NCBI GenBank assembly: GCA_913045175.1
Contig: CAJWQG010000005.1
Span: 23,078 to 87,077 of the forward strand
Direction of reading: 5' to 3'
Origin: an uncultured Gammaproteobacteria bacterium
GTDB taxonomy: Bacteria > Pseudomonadota > Gammaproteobacteria > Pseudomonadales > Azotimanducaceae
Length of the DNA stretch: 64,000 nucleotides
The notes under the pieces are model-generated. The model was given only the letters and a program-made list of their open reading frames with translations. It was not told where the DNA came from and did no database searches. This document shows positions 7,777-17,325 of this stretch, one piece after another. Each line of letters starts with the position of its first letter. Positions within the stretch are counted from its first letter, which is position 1. The position numbers were made by a program, and so were the translations under genes.

Positions 7777-8541
7777 TTACTTACCAAAGCGACGTTCACG
7801 TTGCTGGAATACCCTAATTGCCCGCCAGAAATCAATCATGCGGAACGCGGGCCAATAGACTTCGGTAAAATATAATTCGGAATAAGCACTCTGCCAGAGC
7901 AAGAACCCTGATAATCTCTCTTCTCCAGAGGTCCTGATAATCAAATCGGGATCACGAATCCCTTCAGTGTAGAGGTATTGCTCAAAAACGTCTTCATCGA
8001 TGTCTTCAACCTGGACCTTGCCTCCTGCAACATCATTAACCACTTTCTTGACTGCATCGACTATTTCTGCGCGGCCCCCATAACTGATCGCAATATTCAG
8101 CAAAAAACGATCATGATTCGCGGTCATCGCCTCAATTTTTTCTACCTCTTCTGTCATCTCTGGCGAAAGGTCTTCACGGCGCCCGATAACGTTAATTCGC
8201 ACGCCTTCCTGCTTGATCACAGGATCCACTTGAAATTCCCGGAGCTTGCGGAGTATCAGTTCCATCAAGTAATCAACTTCATCCGAGGAACGGTTGTAGT
8301 TTTCCGTCGAAAATCCGTAAAGGGTGACAATACGAATGTCTAAACGCCAACACCAACGCAGAAAGTCTTCCAGCTTTTCCGATCCGGCATTGTGGCCCTC
8401 GTTAGATGCCATCCCCTGCACCTGAGCAAATCGTCGATTACCATCGACAATCAAACCAATATGATGAGGCTTAGGGCCCGACTTTATTTGCGACCAAAGA
8501 ATTGGTTCATAAAGTCTATAGAGGAGAGATGGCACTTTCAT
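7777..8541 (-). CDS. Cis-prenyltransferase (polyprenyl diphosphate synthase, UppS family)
   Basis: A 254-residue cis-prenyltransferase with HIGLIVDGNRRFA (catalytic Asp), FSTENYNRSSDEVD, and the C-terminal IIRTSGEERLSGFLLWQSAY and RERRFG motifs. These enzymes extend farnesyl or geranylgeranyl diphosphate with isopentenyl units to make the lipid carrier for peptidoglycan and surface glycans. The lead-in LYRLYEPILWSQIKSGPKPHH, GLIVDGNRR in place of the usual GIIMDGNRR, and the closing RAIRVFQQRERRFG look more like archaeal or actinobacterial forms than a standard proteobacterial UppS. It may be a second, specialised enzyme. The ATG at 8541 gives the usual family length; the ORF-track start adds 53 unlikely residues. 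Confidence 0.85.
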   Translation of the reverse strand: MKVPSLLYRLYEPILWSQIKSGPKPHHIGLIVDGNRRFAQVQGMASNEGHNAGSEKLEDFLRWCWRLDIRIVTLYGFSTENYNRSSDEVDYLMELILRKLREFQVDPVIKQEGVRINVIGRREDLSPEMTEEVEKIEAMTANHDRFLLNIAISYGGRAEIVDAVKKVVNDVAGGKVQVEDIDEDVFEQYLYTEGIRDPDLIIRTSGEERLSGFLLWQSAYSELYFTEVYWPAFRMIDFWRAIRVFQQRERRFGK

Positions 8542-8693
8542 TGCTATGTGGTATGGCCCGGTGCAGACAAGGCGCACAAGCATAGCATTGGCCCCTCGCC
8601 GGTTGCTAGGTCGACCGTCTGATCGAGGTTCGTGGTTGTCAAACGCCGAGACGTTGGTTATAACTCCACTCTTCTTACACTCGGATACACCCA

Positions 8694-10955
8694 ATGGCAC
8701 CGCTTACGGGGCTAAAGGTTCTTGATCTCTCTTCAGGGCCTGCCGGTGGTCTCGCCACCATGATACTTGCCGATTTTGGCGCCAACGTCCGTCGCGTCAT
8801 AGACACGGAATATGACTCACTTAACGATATGCCATCAGCCCGAATGTGGCTTCGGGGCAAGGTAACTACAAATGATTTCGACACCAGCGACGTCGACGTG
8901 ATCCTGGTAAGTCTGCCTAACTCCCACCACTGCAAATACGAAGCGATCGCCGCTGAGAATCCGTCGGTCGTTTACTGCGAAGTAACATCAATGGGAAACG
9001 AAGCGCTACCCATGTATGAAGGCGTTGTCTCGGCAAAAGCAGGTCGCATGAAGCAGATGGACGCTATCCTGGGAAACAAAGGACCGTGCTACTCCGCCGT
9101 TCAGGTCGCCACTCACGCCACTGCCATGAACGTGGTCTCTGGCATTCTTGCTGCCCTGCACAAACGCCGGCGTACGGGTTACGGAGACAAGCTGACAACC
9201 AGTCTCTTGCAGGGATTAATGCCCTATGACATGGGGATGTCTATGCAGCTGCAGATTCGGGAACAACGATCCGACTGGACACGTAGTAGACCGCACCCAA
9301 AACGCCGCATGCCAACCCTCTTATATCAACCGGTCCAGTGCGCTGATGGTAAATGGCTCCAATTAGGAAATCTGCTCGATCATTTATTCGAGAACTTCAT
9401 GCGTATCATCGGACTCGAAGATCAGCTGGCGCTTCTGCCAGAGGCAACCGAAACGGTGCGCAATCAAATTCTGGAAACTATGCAGACTAAGACCCGCGAC
9501 CAGTGGATGGATATCTTTGTAAAGGACGGTAGCGTCGCTGCACATCCCTATCTCTATCCAGAGGAAACCCTGGTGGATCCGGACATGACCATGAACGGAC
9601 ACATCACGGAGCTGTCGGGCGTAACTCAGTTGGGACCATTAGCAAAGCTAACAAAAACTCCTGCCGAGATTACGCTAAGTAGCAAAGAGGGCACCGGCTG
9701 GAAAGTCAGCCCCGGAAAGAATAGTTCTGATGCGCCGCTCAATGGCGTCACCGTCATAGAAATCGCGACCATTATCGCCACGCCACTGGGCGCCTCTTTC
9801 CTTCGAGATATGGGTGCCAGGGTCATTAAGGTTGAAGCAGTCGGTGGTGATCCACTTCGTGAAATCCACTACGACGGTGCGTTGCGATGTAATCAGGGTA
9901 AGGAAAGCATCAGTATCAATCTGAAGTCACCTGAGGGTCAGGCAGTAGTACATCAACTCATCCGCAAAGCCGATATTGTGATGCACAACTTCCGGCCCGG
10001 GGTACCTGAACGACTCGGGATCAACTATGACCAGCTAACCAAACTCAACCCCTCGCTGATCTATCTGTCAGCCAACGGCTACGGCACCGCTGGTCCAGGG
10101 GCAAAAAGGCCATCTACACACCCCATTCCCGGCGCCGCCATGGGTGGTGCGGGTTACCAGGCCGGCGGCGCTCCAGAGGAACTGCTCAGCATCGATGAGC
10201 TACGCGACACCTCCCAAAGATTGTTCCTCGCCAACGAAGTAAATCCAGATCCGAATACAGCGGTGGTGGTCTGCGCCAGCACCCTTTTGGGTCTGACTGC
10301 GCGCGACCAAACCGGCGAAGGACAGCAGATTTTTATCGACATGTTCGGCGCAAATGCCTATGCGAATTTCGATGCCATGGTCGATTTTGAGGGCAAACCT
10401 ATGCGCCCCACTCTCGGTAAAGACTTGAAGGGGCCTCACCCTCTGTATCGCTTATACAAAGCAAATGAGAGTTGGGTCTTCCTGGGAATAAAAAGGACCA
10501 GGGAATGGGAAGCGTTTTGTCAGCTAACAGAAGAAGAGATCAACTGGCCAGAGGTATCGGACCATGCATTCTGGGAAGATAACGGCGAGCTCACCACTGC
10601 ACTTACTGAGTTCTTTGCCAAAAAAACTGCAGAGGAATGGGAAGACTTTTTCAAAGGAACGGCTATCGCCTGCGTCCAGGCCGACAAACAATACCTGTCA
10701 GAGTTCTTCCGAGACCAATGCAATGAAGCATCTCAGTGGATGACACGGGTTCCTCACCCGGATATTGAAACCTACTATAGACATCGGCCAATGGTGTCCT
10801 TTTCCAGCGCCGACCCTGAACTCGGGGGACCACCAACAGCCGGAGAACATACCAACGCACTGATGCACGAACTTGGCTATAAAGATGAGCAGATTACTGA
10901 ATATTATTCCATGGGCGTTCTATGGCAGGACGAACAGCGGGATGACCTGTCTTAA
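8694..10955 (+). CDS. Fused double-domain class III (CaiB/BaiF) CoA transferase
   Basis: A 753-residue protein made of two CaiB-like halves. Half one begins PLTGLKVLDLSSGPAGGLAT; half two begins near residue 345 with PLNGVTVIEIATIIATPLG. Aligned by hand on the LAALHK/TGxG segment, half two has an aspartate (NPDPNTA, D519) at the position of the catalytic CaiB Asp169, while half one has threonine (ATHATA, T140). One active site per chain is therefore likely, with half one structural. Class III enzymes move CoA between carboxylic acids; the substrate here is unknown. Its stop overlaps that of the convergent Hsp70-like gene within TTAA. Confidence 0.88.
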   Translation: MAPLTGLKVLDLSSGPAGGLATMILADFGANVRRVIDTEYDSLNDMPSARMWLRGKVTTNDFDTSDVDVILVSLPNSHHCKYEAIAAENPSVVYCEVTSMGNEALPMYEGVVSAKAGRMKQMDAILGNKGPCYSAVQVATHATAMNVVSGILAALHKRRRTGYGDKLTTSLLQGLMPYDMGMSMQLQIREQRSDWTRSRPHPKRRMPTLLYQPVQCADGKWLQLGNLLDHLFENFMRIIGLEDQLALLPEATETVRNQILETMQTKTRDQWMDIFVKDGSVAAHPYLYPEETLVDPDMTMNGHITELSGVTQLGPLAKLTKTPAEITLSSKEGTGWKVSPGKNSSDAPLNGVTVIEIATIIATPLGASFLRDMGARVIKVEAVGGDPLREIHYDGALRCNQGKESISINLKSPEGQAVVHQLIRKADIVMHNFRPGVPERLGINYDQLTKLNPSLIYLSANGYGTAGPGAKRPSTHPIPGAAMGGAGYQAGGAPEELLSIDELRDTSQRLFLANEVNPDPNTAVVVCASTLLGLTARDQTGEGQQIFIDMFGANAYANFDAMVDFEGKPMRPTLGKDLKGPHPLYRLYKANESWVFLGIKRTREWEAFCQLTEEEINWPEVSDHAFWEDNGELTTALTEFFAKKTAEEWEDFFKGTAIACVQADKQYLSEFFRDQCNEASQWMTRVPHPDIETYYRHRPMVSFSSADPELGGPPTAGEHTNALMHELGYKDEQITEYYSMGVLWQDEQRDDLS

Positions 10956-12349
10956 GCTTGAAATTGGTATCCATGGTAGCTGGCAATCGCAAGGCCTGCG
11001 GCAACACTTGTAAACGGATCATGTTCCGTCACTCTTCCTGGAAACCTTGCCTCTAACAACCTTCTAACTGCTGCAATCTGGGAAGACCCGCCCGTACGGA
11101 TAACTACGTCAATATCCTCAAGACCGCATCCCGCGTCGGCCACCACCTTATCTATAATCGAGTCAACTTCCTGCAGCATAGAAATCATCATTGTTTCAAG
11201 TTGATCTCTGGTAAAACTGATCGACACATCCAATTCAGGAATATCCAACACCGTTTCATCCATTTGCGACAGTCTTGCCTTAGCATCTTTAATTGCCTGG
11301 AATACAAGATAACTGTAATTGTGGGTAATCAAGTCATCCAGACGTTCAAACTTTGCGGCAGCTTCACCACCCTGCTTTATGCAGTCAGCCACCTTGGCAC
11401 GATACTGGTTCTGGTTCAGCGTATAGGTGACCGCCCAGTTCAACAGGGCATCTGCAAACTCGTCAAACGGAAATTCGTTTTCAATCAATCTACCATCAAC
11501 GGTGCGGCGCCAGATCTCCCCTTTCCCGAGCAAAGGAAACAGAAGTTCCTTAAAAATCAGTTGATCGATGTGGTCACCGCCAATAGACAAACCAGCGGTC
11601 GACATAACATTGAAGGACATTCCGTTAAACTCGACAACACTGAGATCGAGCGTTCCGCCACCGAAATCCAGTGTCATCACTCTACCTTCTTTCAGTGCTT
11701 TCTCATCATGTATATAGCTCAGGGTTGCCGCGACCGGTTCCGGGTAAAAGGTGAGCTGTGGGATAGCCGCATGCCTGCATGCTTCAGAAAGACGCGAAAA
11801 CGCCAACTCATTTCGATGTTGGTCATGGCCTTCGAACAAAACCGGATGTCCAAAATGTACGTCCAGCAATTCTCCTGGTAAAGAATCCTGGATGGTTTTT
11901 CGAATACGAAGCAAAATCGGTGTAATCAAGGCAACAACCCGGAACGGATGATTGAACACCAACAACCTTCTGATAGCTGGATTGCCCAACAGTCTCTTCA
12001 CGCCGCGAAACAATCTTCCCGGCATTCCACGGTCGACCCAGGGTTGACCGTAAACATTACTGCTCGAGATCTCAGCTTCGGAGAATGGGTCTCGACTGTC
12101 CGCATCATTTGTCACCATGGCACTTTTAGCAATTAGCTCTGGCGTCAGTTCAACGATACGATCTCGATTCTCATCGATATACAGATCAACTGCTGTCTGT
12201 CCGGTGGTGGTCTCAAGCTCCCGGTCAAGATGCAAAGCAGTCGGCATAATAGCGTCTGAATCTTCCAACTGGACAAGCACGACCCGACTACCATCGAACC
12301 AGGCCGCGGCTGAGTTGGAAGTACCGAAATCTATCCCTACACCAATCAT
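10952..12349 (-). CDS. Hsp70-family ATPase-domain protein (YegD-like)
   Basis: A 465-residue protein with actin/Hsp70 ATPase motifs only: phosphate 1 VGIDFGTSNSAAAWFDG, phosphate 2 VMTLDFGGGTLDLSVVEFNG, and adenosine IRTGGSSQIAAVRRLLEARF. PEPVAATLSYIHD matches the Hsp70 PxAA segment. No substrate-binding beta domain or EEVD tail follows, which puts it with the short YegD-type chaperone homologues whose clients are unknown. A basic stretch near 130-165 (RLFRGVKRLLGNPAIRRLL) is an insertion. It is divergent from the LLM gene across a 108-bp AT-rich gap that probably holds both promoters. Confidence 0.85.
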   Translation of the reverse strand: MIGVGIDFGTSNSAAAWFDGSRVVLVQLEDSDAIMPTALHLDRELETTTGQTAVDLYIDENRDRIVELTPELIAKSAMVTNDADSRDPFSEAEISSSNVYGQPWVDRGMPGRLFRGVKRLLGNPAIRRLLVFNHPFRVVALITPILLRIRKTIQDSLPGELLDVHFGHPVLFEGHDQHRNELAFSRLSEACRHAAIPQLTFYPEPVAATLSYIHDEKALKEGRVMTLDFGGGTLDLSVVEFNGMSFNVMSTAGLSIGGDHIDQLIFKELLFPLLGKGEIWRRTVDGRLIENEFPFDEFADALLNWAVTYTLNQNQYRAKVADCIKQGGEAAAKFERLDDLITHNYSYLVFQAIKDAKARLSQMDETVLDIPELDVSISFTRDQLETMMISMLQEVDSIIDKVVADAGCGLEDIDVVIRTGGSSQIAAVRRLLEARFPGRVTEHDPFTSVAAGLAIASYHGYQFQA

Positions 12350-12457
12350 AACTTATTGTTATTTAACGTTTTTTTAACTATAGAAGCAGAAAATAAGTTG
12401 GCAATTAACGCACATTTCTATGACCAATCAAAGTAGATTTTTGTGCTAGCATGAATT

Positions 12458-13378
12458 ATGAAAATCGGTATTTCCATAACCAGCGCTTACCCAACTGCAG
12501 CCGGCCGTGACGGTGCCGCACAGATGATTGCAAGAGCCCGGGCCGCAGCCGATGCAGGTTTGGATTCACTATTCGTTGGTGACCATCACGTCGTTCCCAC
12601 TCCCTACTACCAGAACACACCAATTTTGGGCCGACTCCTGGCAGAATGGGACGAAAGGCCCGCGGGCGCCCTCTATCTTTTACCATTATGGAATCCGGTA
12701 CTGCTGGCTGAACAGGTCTCCACCCTTTCGTGCATCGCGAAAGGACCCTTTATTCTCCAGTGCGCCCTCGGCCGTAGCGAGCATCAGTTCAATGCCATGG
12801 GCGTAAACATCAAATATCGACCTTCAGCATTCGAGCAATCCCTAGCGACTCTTCGTGCTTTGTGGCGAGGCGAATCAGTTTCTTTGGAAGGTAGATGGGT
12901 GTTCGAAAAAGCAAAAATCGCCCCTTTGCCTCCCGAAGATATTTCCATATGGATCGGCGCATCTGCTCCCGTAGCGATTGAGCGTGCTGCGCGTCTTGGT
13001 GACGCATGGCTCGCGGAACCTGGAACAACCATCAAGGAAGCTGCGCAAGCGCTAACAATCTATAACGAGGCGCTGGCCCGACTCGATAAGGAAGTGCCAA
13101 AAACTGTTGCCATCAGGCGTGACATTTACGTTGCCGATTCAGACAAAGACGCAAGACATGTCCGACAGATTGTTGAAGATAATGGTTATCGGGGATTTGA
13201 CCCTGACGCCCTGGTTATCGGCGACGTTTCTTCAGTCGCAGATACTTTCAATTCGATCGGTGAACTCGGATACACCGACATCATCGTACGCAACCTTCAC
13301 AGTGTCGGCGAGAAGGCAGTCGCATCAACGGAAAGACTGATCAGTGTACGAGAAAAACTGGGATTAACCACCAATTAA
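12458..13378 (+). CDS. LLM-class flavin-dependent oxidoreductase
   Basis: A 306-residue TIM-barrel protein of the bacterial luciferase-like family. The first strand is KIGISITSAYP, followed by DSLFVGDHHVV (the flavin-side His pair), LPLWNPVLLAEQVSTL, and CALGRSEHQFNAMGV. VAIERAARLGDAWL is the family's late nucleotide-contact segment. It should use reduced FMN or F420 to oxidise an unknown substrate. The ATG at 12458 is preceded by AT-rich DNA and an overlapping upstream ATG. The 3' end overlaps the convergent DyP remnant by 15 nt. Confidence 0.88.
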   Translation: MKIGISITSAYPTAAGRDGAAQMIARARAAADAGLDSLFVGDHHVVPTPYYQNTPILGRLLAEWDERPAGALYLLPLWNPVLLAEQVSTLSCIAKGPFILQCALGRSEHQFNAMGVNIKYRPSAFEQSLATLRALWRGESVSLEGRWVFEKAKIAPLPPEDISIWIGASAPVAIERAARLGDAWLAEPGTTIKEAAQALTIYNEALARLDKEVPKTVAIRRDIYVADSDKDARHVRQIVEDNGYRGFDPDALVIGDVSSVADTFNSIGELGYTDIIVRNLHSVGEKAVASTERLISVREKLGLTTN

Positions 13379-14234
13379 ACTAAGATCGGGCTCACCGTTC
13401 TTCATGGCTGGACACCAAAAATAGCTGGTACCCAATGGCACGCTAAAACTAAACAAAGCATCAGCAATCCCGTCATTGTTGCCAAGAATCTGTCGCATTA
13501 TCATGTCAAAGGCAACAAAACTATGACCGAAGGCGACAAATACGAGTCCCTCACCGGTTGAGTCTGCGTAAGGCATAGAACGCCGCAGGACGAAAGCCTC
13601 TGGATCGAAACTCTCCTGGGCCGTCCTCTTAACATGTGCCAACTCCGGCGCATCATCAATCTCTTCATTATCGCTAATACGCCGACCAATGGTGTTATCA
13701 CGCCTATCCGGGCCAAAATGGCGGAACCGATCTAGATCATGCTGCCATTGCTGAACTGCCACGAAACTACTTCCAGCAAGGCCATCAGACGTACAAATCG
13801 CAGCATCGGCAGCCGCATCATCGGTAGGGTTTTCAGTACCATCTTCGTATCCGGTTAGATCACGGCCTGTGTCATAGAAAAAGCCATCGGTTATCTCATA
13901 AAGCGTGATATGTGGTGCCAAACGCTGCTCAATGGAAAGTGCCAGATTCGCGAGTACACCGGGTCATCACCGCGCAACCAAACCAGAGTGCGTATGGTAA
14001 TTAAGGGATCCCTATGCCTGCACCAGAATACACTGGTGCAGAATCAAGACCGGAAACATTACTCCCAAGGAGTTGAACCAACGGCTGGCCTAAACCAAGG
14101 ACGACGCTTTCCCCATCTGTGACTTCTTTAAGTCCCTGAAGTAAATCATCGGCTCTTACATCAAGAGATAATGTACAACTCAGGTAACGAGCGTGCCGAG
14201 GTACCTCAGCCAGAATTCCGGACTGTGCACTCAC
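13364..14234 (-). pseudogene. DyP-type haem peroxidase, broken by a stop and a frameshift
   Basis: Two ORF-track entries form one DyP peroxidase of about 290 residues. The N-terminal piece (SAQSGILAEVPRHARYLS) ends at a TAA at 14001-14003, inside the conserved GIP-PYALWLRGDD stretch, which continues in the same frame. Near 13960 a one-base deletion shifts the frame; beyond it SIEQRLAPHITLYEI leads into GRDLTGYEDGTENP (the GxxDG acid), AHVKRTAQESF (proximal His) and RRSMPY (distal Arg). All catalytic residues survive, so the damage is recent or artefactual. The GTG start overlaps the stop of the yejF-like gene (GTGA), so the two were translationally coupled. Confidence 0.85.
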
Positions 14235-15859
14235 GCATCCGACTCACGACGCACGGACAAGTCAAACGCAGCTGAAATCAGTTCTCTTGTGTAGTCAGTT
14301 TGAGGATTATCGAAAATTTCATCCGATGTGCCGCTTTCGACAATCACACCATCCCTCATAACAATAACGTGATTACTAAGTGCCCTGACCACCTTTAGAT
14401 CATGACTAATAAACATGTAGGTTAGATCATATTTGCGTTGCAGGTCTCGCAATAAGTCAACAATCTGCGCCTGAACGGACATATCGAGCGCCGATGTTGG
14501 CTCATCGAGGATCAATAATTTTGGTTTGAGAATCAGGGCTCTGGCCACCGCGATACGCTGGCGTTGCCCTCCAGAAAATTCATGGGGGTAACGGTCTTGT
14601 GCACCCTGGTCGAGCCCAACCTCCGCAAGCGCGTCGGCCACTCTTTTACGACGTTCCGTCTCGGAAAGATGTTTCTCGTGAACCAGTAGACCTTCTTCAA
14701 TAATCTGATGAATCGATAGCCTGGGTGACAAGCTACCAAATGGATCCTGGAAAACGATCTGCATGTCACGACGAAACGGCCGTAACTGCTTAGACTTTAG
14801 TCCCTGCAGGTTGGACCCTTCAAGGATGATGTCTCCTTCAGACTTCACCAGACGCAGAATCGCCATACCAAGTGTAGTCTTGCCCGAACCAGACTCTCCC
14901 ACTATGCCGAGGGTTTGGCCGTGCGAGACCTCCAATGACACATCGTCGACAGCCTGCAAATATTTACTGACGCCAAAAAAACCTTTGGCAAGCGGAAACC
15001 GGACATTCAGATGCTCACACTTTAGTAAAACATCGGACTCCTTTATTCCTACCGGGCGCCCCTTCGGCTCAGCGGCCAGAAGATGACGAGTGTATTCATG
15101 CTGGGGGCGCTCGAAGATATCTTCGCAATTACCCTTTTCAACAACTTCACCATGGGTCATGACACAGACCCGATCCGCCATGCGCCTAACGACACCGAGA
15201 TCATGGGTAATCAACAACATCGCCATTCCCAGACGTTGTTGTAGTTCTTTCAACAGTTCCAGTATCTGTGCCTGAATCGTAACGTCCAGCGCTGTCGTGG
15301 GCTCATCGGCGATAAGAAGGTCTGGTTCGTTAGCCAGCGCCATGGCAATCATCACGCGCTGCCGTTGACCTCCAGAAAGCTCATGAGGAAAAGAGCGCAT
15401 TTTTTCTTCTGGATTCTGCAATCCAACCAGCTGTAATAATTCTAAAATTCGCTCGCGCGAATCCGCTATCTTCAGGCCACGATGGATAAGTAATATTTCG
15501 CCAATCTGCTTTTCTATTCGGTGTAACGGATTTAGCGATGTCATCGGTTCCTGGAAAATCATCGTAACCTTGCTGCCACGAATGTTTCGCATCACATGAT
15601 TACCCGCGCCCATGGTCTCAAAACCATCGACCTTTACGGAACCCGAGGGATGGTTTGCGACTGGATAGGGTAGGAGTTGAAGAATCGAAAGCGCAGTAAC
15701 GGACTTGCCTGACCCTGATTCTCCGACCAAGGCTACGGTTTCACCGTGCTGAATATCAAAACTGACATGTTTAACAGCCGGTTCATCTCGAAAATTTACC
15801 GACAAGTCGTCTATAACAAGAACTTGTTCCGTATCGGGTATTGTCTCTGCTTCACTCAT
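14231..15859 (-). CDS. yejF: Double-ATPase subunit of a peptide ABC transporter (YejF-like)
   Basis: A 542-residue cytosolic protein with two fused nucleotide-binding domains. Each has Walker A (GESGSGKS and GESGSGKT), a Q-loop (IFQEPMTSLNPL and VFQDPFGSLSP), the LSGGQRQR or FSGGQRQR signature, Walker B (LLIADEPTTALD and LLILDEPTSALD) and an H-loop. This DppD-DppF-type fusion is the form found in the E. coli YejABEF microcin/peptide importer. The matching binding protein and permeases are not adjacent but at 45.0-49.2 kb, about 29 kb away. The symbol rests on architecture and that inferred partnership; another oligopeptide system is possible. Confidence 0.85.
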   Translation of the reverse strand: MSEAETIPDTEQVLVIDDLSVNFRDEPAVKHVSFDIQHGETVALVGESGSGKSVTALSILQLLPYPVANHPSGSVKVDGFETMGAGNHVMRNIRGSKVTMIFQEPMTSLNPLHRIEKQIGEILLIHRGLKIADSRERILELLQLVGLQNPEEKMRSFPHELSGGQRQRVMIAMALANEPDLLIADEPTTALDVTIQAQILELLKELQQRLGMAMLLITHDLGVVRRMADRVCVMTHGEVVEKGNCEDIFERPQHEYTRHLLAAEPKGRPVGIKESDVLLKCEHLNVRFPLAKGFFGVSKYLQAVDDVSLEVSHGQTLGIVGESGSGKTTLGMAILRLVKSEGDIILEGSNLQGLKSKQLRPFRRDMQIVFQDPFGSLSPRLSIHQIIEEGLLVHEKHLSETERRKRVADALAEVGLDQGAQDRYPHEFSGGQRQRIAVARALILKPKLLILDEPTSALDMSVQAQIVDLLRDLQRKYDLTYMFISHDLKVVRALSNHVIVMRDGVIVESGTSDEIFDNPQTDYTRELISAAFDLSVRRESDA

Positions 15860-15979
15860 CGATCAGGTTACTGGTGACCACGAGCTTGCATCATAACGAT
15901 AGTAAGGAGGAATGTCAGCGTTGCTCTGGGTCAACGCTTGTGTCGTTAGTAGCTGACCTGTGCTGCTCAGAACCCGATA
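15860..15979. other. Intergenic region with a 7-bp hairpin
   Basis: The gap holds AGCGTTG (15917-15923) and its inverse CAACGCT (15932-15938) around an 8-nt loop. It lies downstream of the TolC remnant on the minus strand and upstream of the yejF-like gene. No T-run follows, so a terminator is only a possibility. An AGGAGG at 15905-15910 on the plus strand has no ORF behind it. Confidence 0.2.
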
Positions 15980-17223
15980 TCAAGCGAGGATAGAGATGTA
16001 GCGACCCGATATCGCCGCAATTTTTGCACGCAATAACTCGTTCTCTACATCAAGAAGATCAAGTAACGTTCTTTTATTAAGCGCCAACTGCTCCTTATAA
16101 ACTTTAAGCACTTCTTCGGTTGAGTTTACGTGGGCTTCAAGATGCTCTAGCCGCATGAGAATGTCTTCCAGTTCGTTCCAGATAAGCGTTGCATCCTATT
16201 CTACCGCCCGGCGTACACTTCGTACGGTCTCCCTCGCGGCAAATTCTCGCGCTTCCGCCTCATTCATTCGCGCTCGGTCGCCGTCCCCTCGAAAGAGGTT
16301 ATATGACATCCTAACTACTGCAGTCTCGTCATCATTGTCACTAACGGTCCCATCAATGTCCTCATTTCTGGTCGCACCCACCTCAAGATCCAATCTAGGA
16401 TGGAATGCACCACTGGTTTGTTTGCGGGCTGAAATTGCGGCCTGTAGATCTGCTTCGGCAGCTTTTAATCCTGGATTGTTGCGATATGCCAGTTCAATCG
16501 CCTGCTCCAACGTTGACGGTAATCCTTTAACCACCGGAGGATCGAAAAGTTGGTCAGGATTCTCGCCTACCACCCGATAGAACTCAGCTCGACCATTTTT
16601 CGAGTCTCTCTAAGATAACAGCACATTCGATTTCGCCTGTACTTTACGACCAACCGTCTGTACAACATCCACTTTCGTTCCAACACCGCTTTCGAAGCGC
16701 TCCTGAATTTTCGAGAGGGTTTCTTCGTGATGCCTGAGATTTTCTTCCGAGAGTTCAACGACCGCGTCACGTCGCAACACTTCAAGATAAACCTGAATAG
16801 CCCTAAGGCTGACATTCTCCTGGCTGCTGGCCAGACGCGACATGGCAGCCAAAAATAAATGCTCCTGCTGCTTTACCAGATTTCGAGTCGCAAAACCGTC
16901 ATAGAGAAGTTGAGTAAGCTTGAGACTGCCCTACATCCGATCCAGTTCCAGGTCACTCTGTCCCGTGCCTACGTGCCTACGAGCGCCGCCCGTGTCTTTG
17001 TGTTATTCGACGCTTCTCGACCACCCGCGATGACGAGATCCACTACCGGGAAATAACCACTTCTCGCCTGATTGCGGAGTTGTTCGGCGGCTTCTACATT
17101 ATACTTGCCGGCCAGGATGTCCGGATTGGTCTGGAGAGTATTGGCCACTACGTCGGTCAAGGACTGGCCCTGGACCTGAGAAATCAGCAGTGAAGCTGCA
17201 AGAAATGCGATAAATCGGGACAT
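15980..17223 (-). pseudogene. TolC-family outer membrane protein, broken
   Basis: Fragments in two frames rebuild a TolC-family protein of about 414 residues. It has a signal peptide (MSRFIAFLAASLLISQVQG) and an N-terminal helix with NPDILAGKYNVEAAEQLRNQ. SLKLTQLLYDGFATRN is the hallmark 'tQxLFDGF' strand. ASSQENVSLRAIQVYLEVLR, then ENP and NNPGLKAAEADLQAAIS, start the second repeat, and RTLLDLLDVENELL closes it. Lesions are one frameshift near 16970-16985 and three in-frame TAG codons at 16931-16933, 16610-16612 and 16196-16198. At each TAG the family expects a residue such as Glu. The gene is the T1SS/efflux outer-membrane channel type; it is probably inactive unless the lesions are errors. 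Confidence 0.85.
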
Positions 17224-17325
17224 TATTCGGCACGCATACACAATCATGGCCCCTTATTATGGTCGTCGAGCCTCATTGTAACCACTTCTACTCAATGAAA
17301 GAAATCTTTAACTCACTCACATAAG

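Noticed and set aside
11201-11881. 226-aa plus-strand ORF opposite the Hsp70-like gene
   Set aside because: Long but antisense to conserved ATPase motifs; composition is what the reverse of the coding strand gives.
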